In this document: piece after piece, positions 34,536-43,111 of the stretch
Layout: each line of letters opens with the position of its first letter
Numbering within the stretch: the first letter of the stretch is position 1
Assembly (NCBI RefSeq): GCF_014333525.1
Contig: NZ_JACSCX010000003.1
Coordinates: 62,001-126,000 of the forward strand
Source of the DNA: Hymenobacter puniceus
GTDB lineage: Bacteria; Bacteroidota; Bacteroidia; Cytophagales; Hymenobacteraceae
Length of the DNA: 64,000 bases
Direction of reading: 5' to 3'
Translations under genes and position numbers: made by a program
The notes under the pieces: model-generated
Told to the model about the DNA's origin: nothing
What the model saw: the letters and a program-made list of their open reading frames with translations, nothing else
Databases searched by the model: none

Positions 34536-35507
34536 ATGCAAATCACCAATTTCCTCAAGCACCACTACCGCCACTTCAACGCCGCTGCCCTGATTGATGC
34601 CGCCGAAGGCTACAACAAGCACCTGGCCGAGGGCGGCAAGATGATGATAACCCTAGCCGGCGCCATGAGCACCGCCGAAATGGGCATCCAGCTGGCCGAG
34701 TTGATTCGCCAGGACAAAGTCCAGATCATCAGCTGCACCGGTGCCAACCTGGAGGAGGACATCTTCAACCTGGTGGCCCACGACTTCTACGAGCGGGTGC
34801 CTAACTACCGCGACCTGACCCCCGCCGACGAGCAGGCCCTGCTGGAGCGCCACATGAACCGCGTGACGGACACCTGTATTCCGGAGGAAGAAGCCATGCG
34901 CCGCCTCGAGCACTCAGTGCTGAAGTTCTGGGAAAAGGCCGATAAGGCCGGGGAGCAGTACTTCCCCCACGAGTTCTTCTACCAGATCCTGAAGTCGGGC
35001 GAGCTAGAGCAGTACTACCAGATTGACCCTAAGGACTCTTGGATGTTGGCCGCCGCCGAGAAAAACCTGCCCATCATCTGCCCCGGCTGGGAAGACAGCA
35101 CGCTGGGCAACATCTTCGCGGGCCACGTTATCAGCGGCGACATCAAGAACGTACACACCGTGCGCACGGGCATCGAGTACATGATTTACTTGGCCGACTG
35201 GTACACCCAGCAGGCCACCGAGGCCAGCAAAGTAGGCTTCTTCCAGATTGGCGGCGGCATTGCCGGCGACTTCCCCATCTGCGTGGTGCCCATGCTGCAC
35301 CAGGACCTGGGCCGCACCTCGGTGCCGCTGTGGGGCTACTTCTGCCAGATTTCCGATTCCACCACCAGCTACGGCAGCTACTCCGGCGCCGTGCCGAACG
35401 AGAAAATCACCTGGGGCAAGTTGGGCCAAGACACGCCCAAGTTCATTATCGAGTCGGATGCTACCATTGTAGCGCCGCTGGTGTTTGCCATGGTGCTGGG
35501 CCAGTAG
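34536..35507 (+). CDS. deoxyhypusine synthase family protein
   Basis: A 323-residue protein with the deoxyhypusine synthase fold: MMITLAGAMSTAEMGIQLAELIR, ISCTGANLEEDIFNLVAHDFY, CPGWEDSTLGNIFAGHV, FFQIGGGIAGDFPICVVPML and SYSGAVPNEKITWGKLG. The last keeps the WGK lysine that forms the enzyme imine in eukaryotic DHS, while the K-H-H part of the glycine-rich loop is replaced by G-D-F. Bacteria lack hypusinated eIF5A; homologues have been linked to polyamine (homospermidine-like) chemistry, so an aminobutyl- or related transferase is the best guess. ATG 34536 is preferred as the upstream frame lies in a repeat. Confidence 0.85.
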   Translation: MQITNFLKHHYRHFNAAALIDAAEGYNKHLAEGGKMMITLAGAMSTAEMGIQLAELIRQDKVQIISCTGANLEEDIFNLVAHDFYERVPNYRDLTPADEQALLERHMNRVTDTCIPEEEAMRRLEHSVLKFWEKADKAGEQYFPHEFFYQILKSGELEQYYQIDPKDSWMLAAAEKNLPIICPGWEDSTLGNIFAGHVISGDIKNVHTVRTGIEYMIYLADWYTQQATEASKVGFFQIGGGIAGDFPICVVPMLHQDLGRTSVPLWGYFCQISDSTTSYGSYSGAVPNEKITWGKLGQDTPKFIIESDATIVAPLVFAMVLGQ

Positions 35508-35527
35508 ATTGCTGAGTAACCGTACAG

Positions 35528-35564
35528 AAAAGCCCGCCGCTGACGTTCAGCGGCGGGCTTTTTT
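35528..35564. terminator. bidirectional terminator, DHS-like / DUF3667 genes
   Basis: A 16-bp perfect stem pairs 35528-35543 with 35547-35562 (AAAAGCCCGCCGCTGA and complement), with T-runs on both strands, between convergent genes. Confidence 0.93.
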
Positions 35565-35591
35565 GCGTGTTCACTCAGAAAGCATCAGCTG

Positions 35592-36512
35592 CTACTGCGG
35601 ATGCAGGCCAGCCTGGGGCGGCCGGGCTCCGGCGGCGCGGCGCTGCTGCTCCTGCTTGGCTTTGGGCTGCTGCTTCACCGATTCTTTGATGCTGGACCAG
35701 TTCAGGGTAAACACTGCCACTATACCCACTACAATGAGCAGGAGGTAGCCCACCATAAAGGTCAGGAAGCCGCGCCAGAGGCGGCTTAGCCAGCCGAGGG
35801 TGGTATGGGTCAGCAGGTCACCGTAGGCCCACGAGGCATACCCAATTACCAGCACCATTGCATACAGACTGAATGTCTGAATCTGGGGCGTGCCGCTGTA
35901 AGCGTACGAGACGGGCAGCAGCAGCAGGGTGATAAAGTTGTTGATGGCCGTGATGAACGAGGCAATGATGAGGCACTCGGCATAGTTGAAGCCGCCGCGC
36001 CGCAGAAACAAGCGGGCCGCCAGCGCCCAGGCCGGTACCGTGGCCAGGTAGCACCAGGTCAGGTATTTCATAAAAAACGTGCTGAACGATACCTGCACCT
36101 GATACACGGCCTCCGGCATGGCCGGGTCGCGGGGGGGCAGCATGTTGATGTGCAGCGCCGAGAAAAGCAGGGCGTAGAGGCCGGTAATGAAAAACAGCAG
36201 CGACAAGGGCCGGAAATGGTCGACGCGCTTGCCCGCCAGATACTCCCGGATAGTAGGGCCGGGCCGTCGGATCATGGTGCGCAACGTGTACAGAATGCCC
36301 TTGTCGATGTGCCAGATGCTGTGCAGCACGTCGTGGGGCATGTCGCGCAGGGTAAGACGGTGGGTGTGGTGCGCGTCCTGCCCGCAGTGCCCGCAGTATC
36401 GGTCGGGCACGGGATGGCCGCAGTTCAGGCACGTATGCGCGGCGGGGTGCCCGGCCTCTGAAGGAAGGGAATGAGGCGTAACAGGTGCAGAAGGCAGGGA
36501 GACGGAGGACAT
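35592..36512 (-). CDS. DUF3667 zinc-ribbon membrane protein
   Basis: A 306-residue protein. The N-terminus has a four-Cys zinc-ribbon (CLNC at 28-31, CGHC at 40-43). It is followed by RLTLRDMPHDVLHSIWHIDKG, LYTLRTMIRRPGPTIREYLAGKR and about five membrane segments, then a charged Gln/Lys/Arg tail. That order defines DUF3667, common in Bacteroidota and of unknown function. ATG 36512 starts the protein just before the ribbon; the frame upstream overlaps a terminator hairpin. Confidence 0.88.
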   Translation of the reverse strand: MSSVSLPSAPVTPHSLPSEAGHPAAHTCLNCGHPVPDRYCGHCGQDAHHTHRLTLRDMPHDVLHSIWHIDKGILYTLRTMIRRPGPTIREYLAGKRVDHFRPLSLLFFITGLYALLFSALHINMLPPRDPAMPEAVYQVQVSFSTFFMKYLTWCYLATVPAWALAARLFLRRGGFNYAECLIIASFITAINNFITLLLLPVSYAYSGTPQIQTFSLYAMVLVIGYASWAYGDLLTHTTLGWLSRLWRGFLTFMVGYLLLIVVGIVAVFTLNWSSIKESVKQQPKAKQEQQRRAAGARPPQAGLHPQ

Positions 36513-36563
36513 AGTGTGGAGAGCGGAGGATTGAAGGATTAATAATAGTAGATAGTTAAATAA

Positions 36564-36596
36564 AAAGCCCGCCGCTGACGTGCAGCGGCGGGCTTT
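36564..36596 (-). terminator. terminator hairpin after the bPH pseudogene
   Basis: A 14-bp stem pairs 36564-36577 with 36583-36596; on the minus strand TTTTTATTT follows. The stem is almost identical in sequence to the terminator at 35528-35564. Confidence 0.85.
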
Positions 36597-36624
36597 CTGG
36601 ATGTGTTGGCAGCGTCTGCGTGTG

Positions 36625-37000
36625 TTAGAACAGCACGTGCTGGGCCAGTACTTTCTACAAATCATAGATATTGACCTGCTTGTTGAACTTGCGCATCACG
36701 CTGGGTTGGGTTTCGCTGGAAACCCAGATTTTCAGCTCCGCATCCAAGTCCAGATGGCCGGCCGTTTCGATACCGAAGCGGGATATGCTTCTTCAGGCAA
36801 TAGACAAATAAACGATTCTTCTGCCCGTGAAACCCTGCTTGTCCACCAGGATGAATTGTTTGTTGATGAAAATAAACACGTCTTGAGCCAGCCTCGCTTT
36901 TCATAGCTTCATCATCGGCCAGCCACAGGCTGTATTCGGTTTGTAGTTTAAAGCAGCAAGCAACGTCGGTATTGCCTAGTATGGCGGGAAGGAATTTCAG
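36625..37000 (-). pseudogene. decayed bacterial PH-domain (bPH_1, PF08000-like) gene
   Basis: Read on the minus strand from about 37000, the codons give ILGNTD...FKLQTEYSLWLADDEAM. After a one-base frame shift they continue KARLAQDVFIFINKQFILVDKQGFTGRRI, then SIA, a TGA stop, RSISRFGIETAGHLDLDAELKIWV, VNIYDL, a TAG stop and KVLAQHVLF with the natural end. The order and the phrases ILVDKQG-TG, SISRF-IETAG and LDAELKIW are those of the bPH_1 family. Two in-frame stops, a shift and no start codon show it is broken. Its terminator hairpin survives downstream. Confidence 0.8.
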
Positions 37001-37162
37001 CTATGTAGGCAGTAGAAGGAAAGTATAGTTGAGGTGGCCGGGTAGGGTAGATGCCGGTTTCTGTTAAACAGTCCGCTCCCGGAAAGACCCGCCAGGCTGG
37101 CTGGGGTGCTGTTCTGCGTTGTACAACGCCTACCTTCGCCATATTCCATCCTAGCGCCACTT

Positions 37163-37492
37163 ATGAGCATCGACCTTGCCAGCTTTCTTCTTCACACCCC
37201 GGAAAGCGAAAAGACCACTGTCTTTATTCATCTGGATGAAGACGAAGTAGCCTCTTACGAAGCTCTTCTGGTAGCCCAGACGCGTTTTCGCAAGCTGTTC
37301 ATCACGCTGGAACCCAAGCGCCGCTACCTGGTACATACGCAGACACCCGATGAGCCAGAGCCGGAAATCGACTTTCTGCAGGACTATGAGGAGGTGGAAG
37401 AGCTTCTGGAAGATGCCGGCCTCGATGGTATTCACGACGGCGAGCAGGGTATTCTGTATCACAACCTGCTGTTTCTGCTCATGAACCCGTAG
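37163..37492 (+). CDS. small acidic hypothetical protein
   Basis: A 109-residue soluble protein starting MSIDLASFLLHTPESEKTT. It is strongly acidic (DEPEPEIDFLQDYEEVEELLEDAG), with a Leu-rich end (GILYHNLLFLLMNP). No motif or known family was recognised. ATG 37163 is chosen because the upstream extension contains promoter-like sequence (TACCTTCG at 37131-37138) and would add a basic segment unlike the rest. No operon partner; it stands between the pseudogene and a 300-nt empty stretch. Confidence 0.7.
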   Translation: MSIDLASFLLHTPESEKTTVFIHLDEDEVASYEALLVAQTRFRKLFITLEPKRRYLVHTQTPDEPEPEIDFLQDYEEVEELLEDAGLDGIHDGEQGILYHNLLFLLMNP

Positions 37493-37801
37493 CTGGTGTG
37501 GTATTCACGCGGGCCCCAGGCAAATTGGCTCAGCCCTGACAGCATCAGTATACTCAGTAAAACTCTTGCCATAGCGTAGGGAGGCGGATTGTGGTATGGA
37601 ATAAAGCACAGGAATAAGGCCATGCACTCCCGACTTATTCCAAGCGGCTGTCTGCTGAACGGAGCAATACACCTGCCAGAAATGCCTGCTGCTACACGCT
37701 CCTACTGTTCAGGCTGGCGCATGAAAAAAAGCTGGGGAAAGCACTTACATTTACTGCTGTTGCATCTGCGAGTTCACACGCTCGATACTAATGGTTGCGG
37801 T
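37493..37801. other. 309-nt gap without a recognisable gene
   Basis: Lies between the small acidic protein gene and the convergent DUF1624 gene. I see no hairpin with a T-run, no repeat of the families found elsewhere and no convincing frame. Confidence 0.5.
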
Positions 37802-38992
37802 TTACAGGTACGACAGCCACCAGTGCGTATGGGTTTGCTTGAAGCGTTGGTACCAGCGGCACGGCCCATACATGGCCACTACCACCACGGCCCACACCAG
37901 ATAGGTTCGCGCCAAACTGGGAGAGTAGGCGGGAGGCCAAGCGCTGGCCGGTGCAAACGCCAGGTTCACGGCTCGGTCAAACTCCAGCGTTGTCCATATC
38001 CAGGCCGCACTGCTAAGCAGGGTGAAGTGCAGCAGATAGTAGAAAAACGGAACCTGGCCGAAAGTGCGCAGTATGTCACTCAGCCGGGAAGTGGCTTTTT
38101 CGGCCTGGCTGAGCAGCAAAAGAGCCACGCCCAGCGTTAGGCATACAAAAAGCAGCGACGGCGGGGATTTGGTTACGTTGACAAATGACAGCCACGTGTG
38201 CAGCAGCCCTTGCGGCTGCACACTCCAGGGCGTAGGGTCCCCGTACCAATTGGTGGCCCGCAACATGCAGAATATGCCTAGCAGCCCAACTCCAGCCCAG
38301 CGTAAGCGCCTGTTTCGCAGCGGCAGCGGTAGCTGGAACCACGGTCCAAGCAGGTAGCCGGCCAGCAGCACTCCCAGCCAGGGCCCCACCGAATAGGCAA
38401 CCAGCACCGGCTGTCCCAGCACTGGCAGCACAAACGGCCCGTTGTGCAGCAGGGCCCACCCGGCGTTGGCGGCCGTCACGGGAGCCAGATTAGGCACCAG
38501 GTTGTGGCCAGCCAGAACAACAAATGTCAGTGCTATCAACAGCCAGCGGGGCAGCCAAAGCAGGCCAGCCAGCAACGCAAAGCCCGTCCCAATAGCCCAG
38601 ATAACCAATAGCAGCGTTAAACTATAGCTCCAGGAAAGCACGAAGGTGAGTACTGTCACCTCCACTACAATCAGCCACAGCCCCCGGGCAAGCAGGAAGC
38701 GGCTGACGGCAGCCCTATTGTGCCGCTTTTGCGCGTACAGGTACACGCTGCAGCCTGATAGCAGCACAAAGGTGGGCGCGCAGATGTGAGTAACCCAGCG
38801 TGTCAGAAACAAAAGGGCCGGGGCATGGGCAACATCTTCGGGCCGCAGGAGGGTAGCGCCCCAGAAGTCGCGGGTATGGTCTAAAGCCATAATCACCATC
38901 ACCAAGCCCCGTATCACATCGAGGGCCCGTACGCGGGGCGTGGCTGCACGATTCGGTACGGATGCAGTTGTAATAAGAGCAGAGTCTGACAT
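37802..38992 (-). CDS. DUF1624/HGSNAT-like acyltransferase-type membrane protein
   Basis: A 396-residue protein with about 10-11 membrane helices. The start region RVRALDVIRGLVMVIMALDHTRDFW contains the conserved Arg/Asp and DH of the heparan-alpha-glucosaminide N-acetyltransferase catalytic (DUF1624) family. It is followed by LTRWVTHICAPTFVLLSGCS, and near the C-terminus by LRTFGQVPFFYYLLHF. Such proteins are thought to move acyl groups across the membrane on to sugars. No partner gene is adjacent, so the substrate is unknown. Confidence 0.87.
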   Translation of the reverse strand: MSDSALITTASVPNRAATPRVRALDVIRGLVMVIMALDHTRDFWGATLLRPEDVAHAPALLFLTRWVTHICAPTFVLLSGCSVYLYAQKRHNRAAVSRFLLARGLWLIVVEVTVLTFVLSWSYSLTLLLVIWAIGTGFALLAGLLWLPRWLLIALTFVVLAGHNLVPNLAPVTAANAGWALLHNGPFVLPVLGQPVLVAYSVGPWLGVLLAGYLLGPWFQLPLPLRNRRLRWAGVGLLGIFCMLRATNWYGDPTPWSVQPQGLLHTWLSFVNVTKSPPSLLFVCLTLGVALLLLSQAEKATSRLSDILRTFGQVPFFYYLLHFTLLSSAAWIWTTLEFDRAVNLAFAPASAWPPAYSPSLARTYLVWAVVVVAMYGPCRWYQRFKQTHTHWWLSYL

Positions 38993-39562
38993 CAGGGTAG
39001 GACAGTTCAGCCACGGGGTTGATAGAAATAATTCCGGTCGGCACTTCCATTGACACAGAAGGGGTTATAATGGATTTGCAGGAGTATGCCACTTTACCGA
39101 TAGGCCGTGTAAGTCCATAGGCCGATTCAAAGTACGGTACTGTAAGCTGGCTTCCTGTTAGAGGCTAATGCTGCATCCGGGCCTCAGTTAGCCTATGCTT
39201 TCTGCAGGGCGTAATTGTTGGCGCAGGCATCGGCCCGGTAGGGCAGGGCCGTGCGCGACGGCACACAGACTCTGTTGTTGCTTATTACCCACAACACCTC
39301 CCTGCTGAAAGTAAGCAGCATCATTCCAGAGGTGCCGAGCAATATACACGCGTACCAATGTTCGCTCCACTAGCGTGATTCTAGTAAGCTGTAGAATAGG
39401 TGCAGGGAAGGATATACAGCCCGATAAACTTTGCATCGGGCGCACAGAAGCTATCAGCAGAGCAGCTCACTGTCGTTAGTTGGTAGATGGGTAGCCTGAG
39501 CAGACCGGATCTTTGCCCCAGGCTAAGTATTGCGGCCTAAACAAACGAGCAGATGATGACAC
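38993..39562. other. 570-nt intergenic stretch with no secure gene
   Basis: A short minus-strand frame (39321 to 39193, 42 codons, ending RADACANNYALQKA) has codon use like real genes in its second half and could be the remnant of a gene end. Nothing else coding stands out and no palindromic element is present. Confidence 0.4.
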
Positions 39563-40813
39563 CTAGATGGCATCCAGCCCCGGCAGACCAAGCAAATCAG
39601 CAGCGCGACGCGCTACGGTTTTAACGCTCGCAACGTCTGGGCCGGTGATGGTAAGGTGGCCCATCTTGCGTCCTAAGCGTGCTTGCGCTTTGCCGTACAG
39701 GTGCAGGTGCGTACCGGGCAGGCTGAGTACGGCGTGCCAGTTCGGCTCCTGCAGCTGGCCAGCGGCGTCAAACCACACGTCACCTAGTAGATTAAGCATA
39801 ATAGCCGATGAATGCTGACGCGGCTGCGGCAAAGGCAAGCCCGCCATAGCATGCACCTGCAGGTCAAACTGCGACGCGTCACAGGCATCTATCGTGTAGT
39901 GGCCGCTGTTGTGCGGGCGCGGTGCCATTTCATTGACCACCAGACCACCATGCTCACTGCCGTCTTCCACCACAAAAAACTCGACGCACAGCACCCCAAC
40001 GTAGCCCAGATGCTGCGCAATAGAAACGGCCGCCTCACGGGCCCTGTGTGCCAGGGCGGGCGGCATGTTTCCTTCGTAGGCGTGGGTTACGGCCAGAATG
40101 CCCTCGACGTGCACATTGCGCTGCGGGGCGAAGCTGACGACCTGCCCATCCCAGCCGCGCGCCACTAGCACCGAACACTCGGCGGTGAGCGGCAGCATCT
40201 TTTCCAGCACGCAGGCCACGCCTCCTAGTTCCGCCCAGGCGGCGGCCAGTTCACTGGTCGTTTTGACGCGCACCTGGCCCTTACCATCATAGCCCATGCG
40301 GGCAGTTTTCAGGATACCAGGCAGCAAATCCGGCCGCTCGTCCTGCACGGCTTGCAGCTGGGCTGGTGTTTCAAGCACCGCATAGGGCGCGCAGTTCACC
40401 CCCGATAGGTCAGCGCAGGCTGCGAAGTGGGCTTTTTCCTCGATACGGTTTTGGGCAATGCCCACCACGGCCGCGCCCGGCGCTACGGGGCGGGACTGCG
40501 CGAGCGTGTGCAGGGCCTGGGCCGGCACGTTTTCAAACTCAGTGGTAATGGCCTGACACAACTGGGTTAGTTGCGCCAGCCCGTTCGGGTCGTCGTAGCC
40601 AGTCTGGATGTGGTGGTGACTCACCAGCCCGGCCGGGCTTTGCGCGTCGGGCTCCAGCACGGCAGTGAAGTAGCCCAGGCGCTGGGCAGCATGCACAAAC
40701 ATGCGGCCCAGCTGGCCGCCCCCCACTACGCCTAGCGTGGCCCGCTGGCCTGCGGCGTCCACACTGCCCGGAAAAACGGGGGGCATGGCTGCAACGTGAC
40801 TATTGATACTCAT
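39563..40813 (-). CDS. purK: 5-(carboxyamino)imidazole ribonucleotide synthase
   Basis: A 416-residue ATP-grasp enzyme: LGVVGGGQLGRMFVHAAQRLG near the N-terminus, ITTEFENVPAQAL, ILKTARMGYDGKGQVRV (ATP-binding lysines), VLEKMLPLTAECSVLVARG, VEFFVVEDG and VNEMAPRPHNSGHYTIDAC. It carboxylates AIR at the expense of ATP and hands N5-CAIR to PurE. The start codon ATG 40813 overlaps the TGA of purE (ATGA), so the pair is translationally coupled and the enzymes are made together. Confidence 0.95.
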   Translation of the reverse strand: MSINSHVAAMPPVFPGSVDAAGQRATLGVVGGGQLGRMFVHAAQRLGYFTAVLEPDAQSPAGLVSHHHIQTGYDDPNGLAQLTQLCQAITTEFENVPAQALHTLAQSRPVAPGAAVVGIAQNRIEEKAHFAACADLSGVNCAPYAVLETPAQLQAVQDERPDLLPGILKTARMGYDGKGQVRVKTTSELAAAWAELGGVACVLEKMLPLTAECSVLVARGWDGQVVSFAPQRNVHVEGILAVTHAYEGNMPPALAHRAREAAVSIAQHLGYVGVLCVEFFVVEDGSEHGGLVVNEMAPRPHNSGHYTIDACDASQFDLQVHAMAGLPLPQPRQHSSAIMLNLLGDVWFDAAGQLQEPNWHAVLSLPGTHLHLYGKAQARLGRKMGHLTITGPDVASVKTVARRAADLLGLPGLDAI

Positions 40814-41322
40814 AGGGGCAGCGTCATGGCGCGGGCGGCCTCGGTTTGTGCGGCGCGAAACGCCTGCAGCTTGGTTGCCAGCTCGGGGTTGTGCAGGGCC
40901 AGCAGGCTGACGGCGAACAGGGCGGCATTAGCCGCCCCGGCCGTGCCAATGGCAAACGTAGCAACGGGTATTCCTTTGGGCATCTGCACAATGCTGTGCA
41001 GCGAATCCACTCCCTGTAAATGGCGGCTGGCCACCGGTACTCCCAGCACGGGCACTGTGGTTTTGGCGGCAAGCATGCCCGGCAGGTGGGCGGCCCCACC
41101 CGCCCCGGCAATGATAGCCTGCAAGCCACGCGGGCCGGCCTGTTCGGCGTAGGCAAACAGGTCGTCGGGCATGCGGTGAGCCGACACTACGCGCGCTTCA
41201 TGGGCCACGCCAAAGTCCGTAAGAATCTGCACAGCGTGCTGCATGGTGTCCCAGTCGCTGCTGGAACCCATCACCACGCCGATCAGTGGCTGGGAGGGAT
41301 TGGGGGAGGAAGGTGTACTCAT
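40810..41322 (-). CDS. purE: N5-carboxyaminoimidazole ribonucleotide mutase
   Basis: A 170-residue class I PurE with VMGSSSDWDTMQHAV (phosphate loop), VSAHRMPDDLFAYA (catalytic His), GLQAIIAGAGGAAHLPGMLAAKT and PVLGVPVASRHLQG, followed by MPKGIPVATFAIG. It converts N5-CAIR to CAIR in purine synthesis. ATG 41322 is chosen; the frame upstream runs into the next repeat. First gene of the purE-purK pair. Confidence 0.95.
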   Translation of the reverse strand: MSTPSSPNPSQPLIGVVMGSSSDWDTMQHAVQILTDFGVAHEARVVSAHRMPDDLFAYAEQAGPRGLQAIIAGAGGAAHLPGMLAAKTTVPVLGVPVASRHLQGVDSLHSIVQMPKGIPVATFAIGTAGAANAALFAVSLLALHNPELATKLQAFRAAQTEAARAMTLPL

Positions 41323-41344
41323 GGGAAAGAAATTGAAAAAGGCG

Positions 41345-41736
41345 GTCATGCTGAGCGCAGCGAAGTCGAAGCATCTCTACCGCTTCTCTGTGATTATGCT
41401 CATCCCTTCGTGCAATTGGAACAGATGGTAGCCACAGTGCTCAGTGAAGACGGCTATTCCCTTGAATTCCGGTGCTTCAATGGCAAACGCATATCTGAAT
41501 TCAACTTTTGAGTCGTCTTCGAACTCAATGCGCATCACACTCTCAACCGGGCTGTTAGAAGCATTGAGCGTTGTATAGTTACTTCCTTTCGCAGTTAGGT
41601 AATGTCGTCGCTTGATTTTCCAACGTTCAGGTAAATCTGAGTGGCGCATCTAGGCAGTGATTTTAAAGGTGCACCAGAGCTAAGTGAAACAGAACTCAAC
41701 GAAGCAGTAGAGATGCTTCGGCAAGCTCAGCATGAC
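41345..41736. repeat. GTCATGCTGAGC inverted arms enclosing a small ORF
   Basis: The left arm begins GTCATGCTGAGC and runs through GAAGCATCTCTACCGCTTC (41345-41386). The right arm reads GAAGCAGTAGAGATGCTTCGGCAAGCTCAGCATGAC (to 41736). They are complementary apart from a few positions but stand 300 nt further apart than in other copies, and the space holds a 90-codon frame. Confidence 0.8.
41377..41649 (-). CDS. small hypothetical protein inside a palindromic element
   Basis: A 90-residue frame: MRHSDLPERWKIKRRHYLTA, then MRIEFEDDSKVEFRYAFA and FTEHCGYHLFQLHEGMSII. The alternating polar/hydrophobic strands look like a small beta protein. Base composition is clearly lower in GC than in neighbouring genes. 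The final codons (EKR and stop) are supplied by the left repeat arm, so the present end may be secondary. No family recognised. Confidence 0.5.
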   Translation of the reverse strand: MRHSDLPERWKIKRRHYLTAKGSNYTTLNASNSPVESVMRIEFEDDSKVEFRYAFAIEAPEFKGIAVFTEHCGYHLFQLHEGMSIITEKR

Positions 41737-41770
41737 GGACGACTATTATCTGGGTAAGCGTAACGAGCGG

Positions 41771-43048
41771 CTAGCGCTCCAGCAGGATTTCCGTGCCCAG
41801 AATCACAAGGTCTACACGGCCTTTCAGTGTTTGGTTGATGAAGGGCGTGTTCTGGGATTTGGATTTCATGAATTCCTGCGTGAAGGTCGTTTCCGCTGCG
41901 GTATCGAACAAGACACACTCGGCGGGCTGGCCGACTTCAACGGTAGGAACTGGCAGACCCATCAGGCGGCGGGGCTCCGCCGAGTAGCGCTTCACTACTA
42001 AGTCCCACCCAAATTTTTCGGGCTGCACGAAGAAGTGGTAAAGCGACACCAGCGCCGTTTCCAGACCAGTAATACCGTTGGGCGCGCTAATGAAATCCTG
42101 GGCTTTTTCAAACGGCGTGTGCGGCGCGTGGTCGGTGGCAATAAGGTCGAACACGCCTTCTTTGAGCCCTTCCAGCAGCGCATCACAATCTGCCTGGGTC
42201 CGCAGCGGCGGGTTCATCTTGTAGTTCGTGTCGTAGTCGCCGATGTGCTCATCGGTGAACAGCAGATGGTGCGGGGCCACTTCCGCCGTCACCTTCACGT
42301 CGCCGCGTGATTTCCACCAGCGGATGGTTTCCATGCCGAGCTTGCTGGATACGTGCTGGATATGCACATGCGCACCCGCCGCCCGGGCCAGGCGGATGTC
42401 CCGGTCGATGATAATTTCCTCTGCGCAGGCCGGCGAGCCTTTGATGCCGAGCCGGTAGCTCATCACGCCCTCATTCAGGGCGCGAGGCCCGGCCAGTTCC
42501 GGTACCTCGCAGTGGCTGGCGAAAAACATCCCAAACTCGGTGGCGTACTGCATGGCCCGCAGCAGTACCGCCGGGTCGCTGGTGGTATCCCCGTCATCGG
42601 TGAGCATTTTTACTCCGAGCTCACGCATACCCTCGATTTCCGCCAGCTCCTTGCCCTCACGGTTTTTGGTCACGCAGCCGGAGGTGTACACCGGAATGCG
42701 GGAACGGTGCCGGGCATTTTCCAGTACGGTATCCACGGCCGTTGCCGAGTCGAGAGCCGGGCGGGTGTTGGGCATCATCACCACGCCCGTAACGCCGCCA
42801 TTAATGGCCGCTTCGCTGCCCGTGGTGATGGTTTCCTTGTTTTCAAACCCGGGGGCGCGGAAATGGACGTGGGCATCAAACATGGCCGGCATCAGCACGC
42901 GCCCACGCGCATCGATGACGCGGGCGCCCTCGGGAACCGCCAGGCCTTTACCGATTTTCTGAATGATTCCTTCGACCATCAGGACGTCGCCTTCGAGCAG
43001 TACAGGTGAATTTTCGGTGGCGATACGGGTGTTTTGAAGGAGAAGCAT
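41771..43048 (-). CDS. pyrC: dihydroorotase
   Basis: A 425-residue amidohydrolase. The metal motif DAHVHFRAPG is at 58-67, followed by VVMMPNTRPALDS, GVKMLTDDGDTTSD, ASHCEVPELAG, AHVHIQHVSS and IATDHAPHTPFEKA. These His, Asp and Lys positions fit a class I-type dihydroorotase that closes carbamoyl-aspartate to dihydroorotate. pyrB lies to the right on the same strand, separated only by a palindromic element, so the two consecutive pyrimidine steps may share a transcript. ATG 43048 gives the normal short N-terminus. Confidence 0.93.
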   Translation of the reverse strand: MLLLQNTRIATENSPVLLEGDVLMVEGIIQKIGKGLAVPEGARVIDARGRVLMPAMFDAHVHFRAPGFENKETITTGSEAAINGGVTGVVMMPNTRPALDSATAVDTVLENARHRSRIPVYTSGCVTKNREGKELAEIEGMRELGVKMLTDDGDTTSDPAVLLRAMQYATEFGMFFASHCEVPELAGPRALNEGVMSYRLGIKGSPACAEEIIIDRDIRLARAAGAHVHIQHVSSKLGMETIRWWKSRGDVKVTAEVAPHHLLFTDEHIGDYDTNYKMNPPLRTQADCDALLEGLKEGVFDLIATDHAPHTPFEKAQDFISAPNGITGLETALVSLYHFFVQPEKFGWDLVVKRYSAEPRRLMGLPVPTVEVGQPAECVLFDTAAETTFTQEFMKSKSQNTPFINQTLKGRVDLVILGTEILLER

Positions 43049-43111
43049 GGAGGGAGGAGTGCGGTGAATTGGCAAAAGGGGGAGGAGATATTCTACTTGT
43101 CAAAAATCAAC

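Noticed and set aside
37589..38140. Plus-strand frame at the right end of the 309-nt gap
   Set aside because: Most of it is antisense to the DUF1624 gene; the free part has no protein-like pattern.
39193..39445. Short minus-strand frames downstream (left) of the purK stop
   Set aside because: Only the last ~25 codons of one frame look coding; too little for a gene call, noted in the gap entry.
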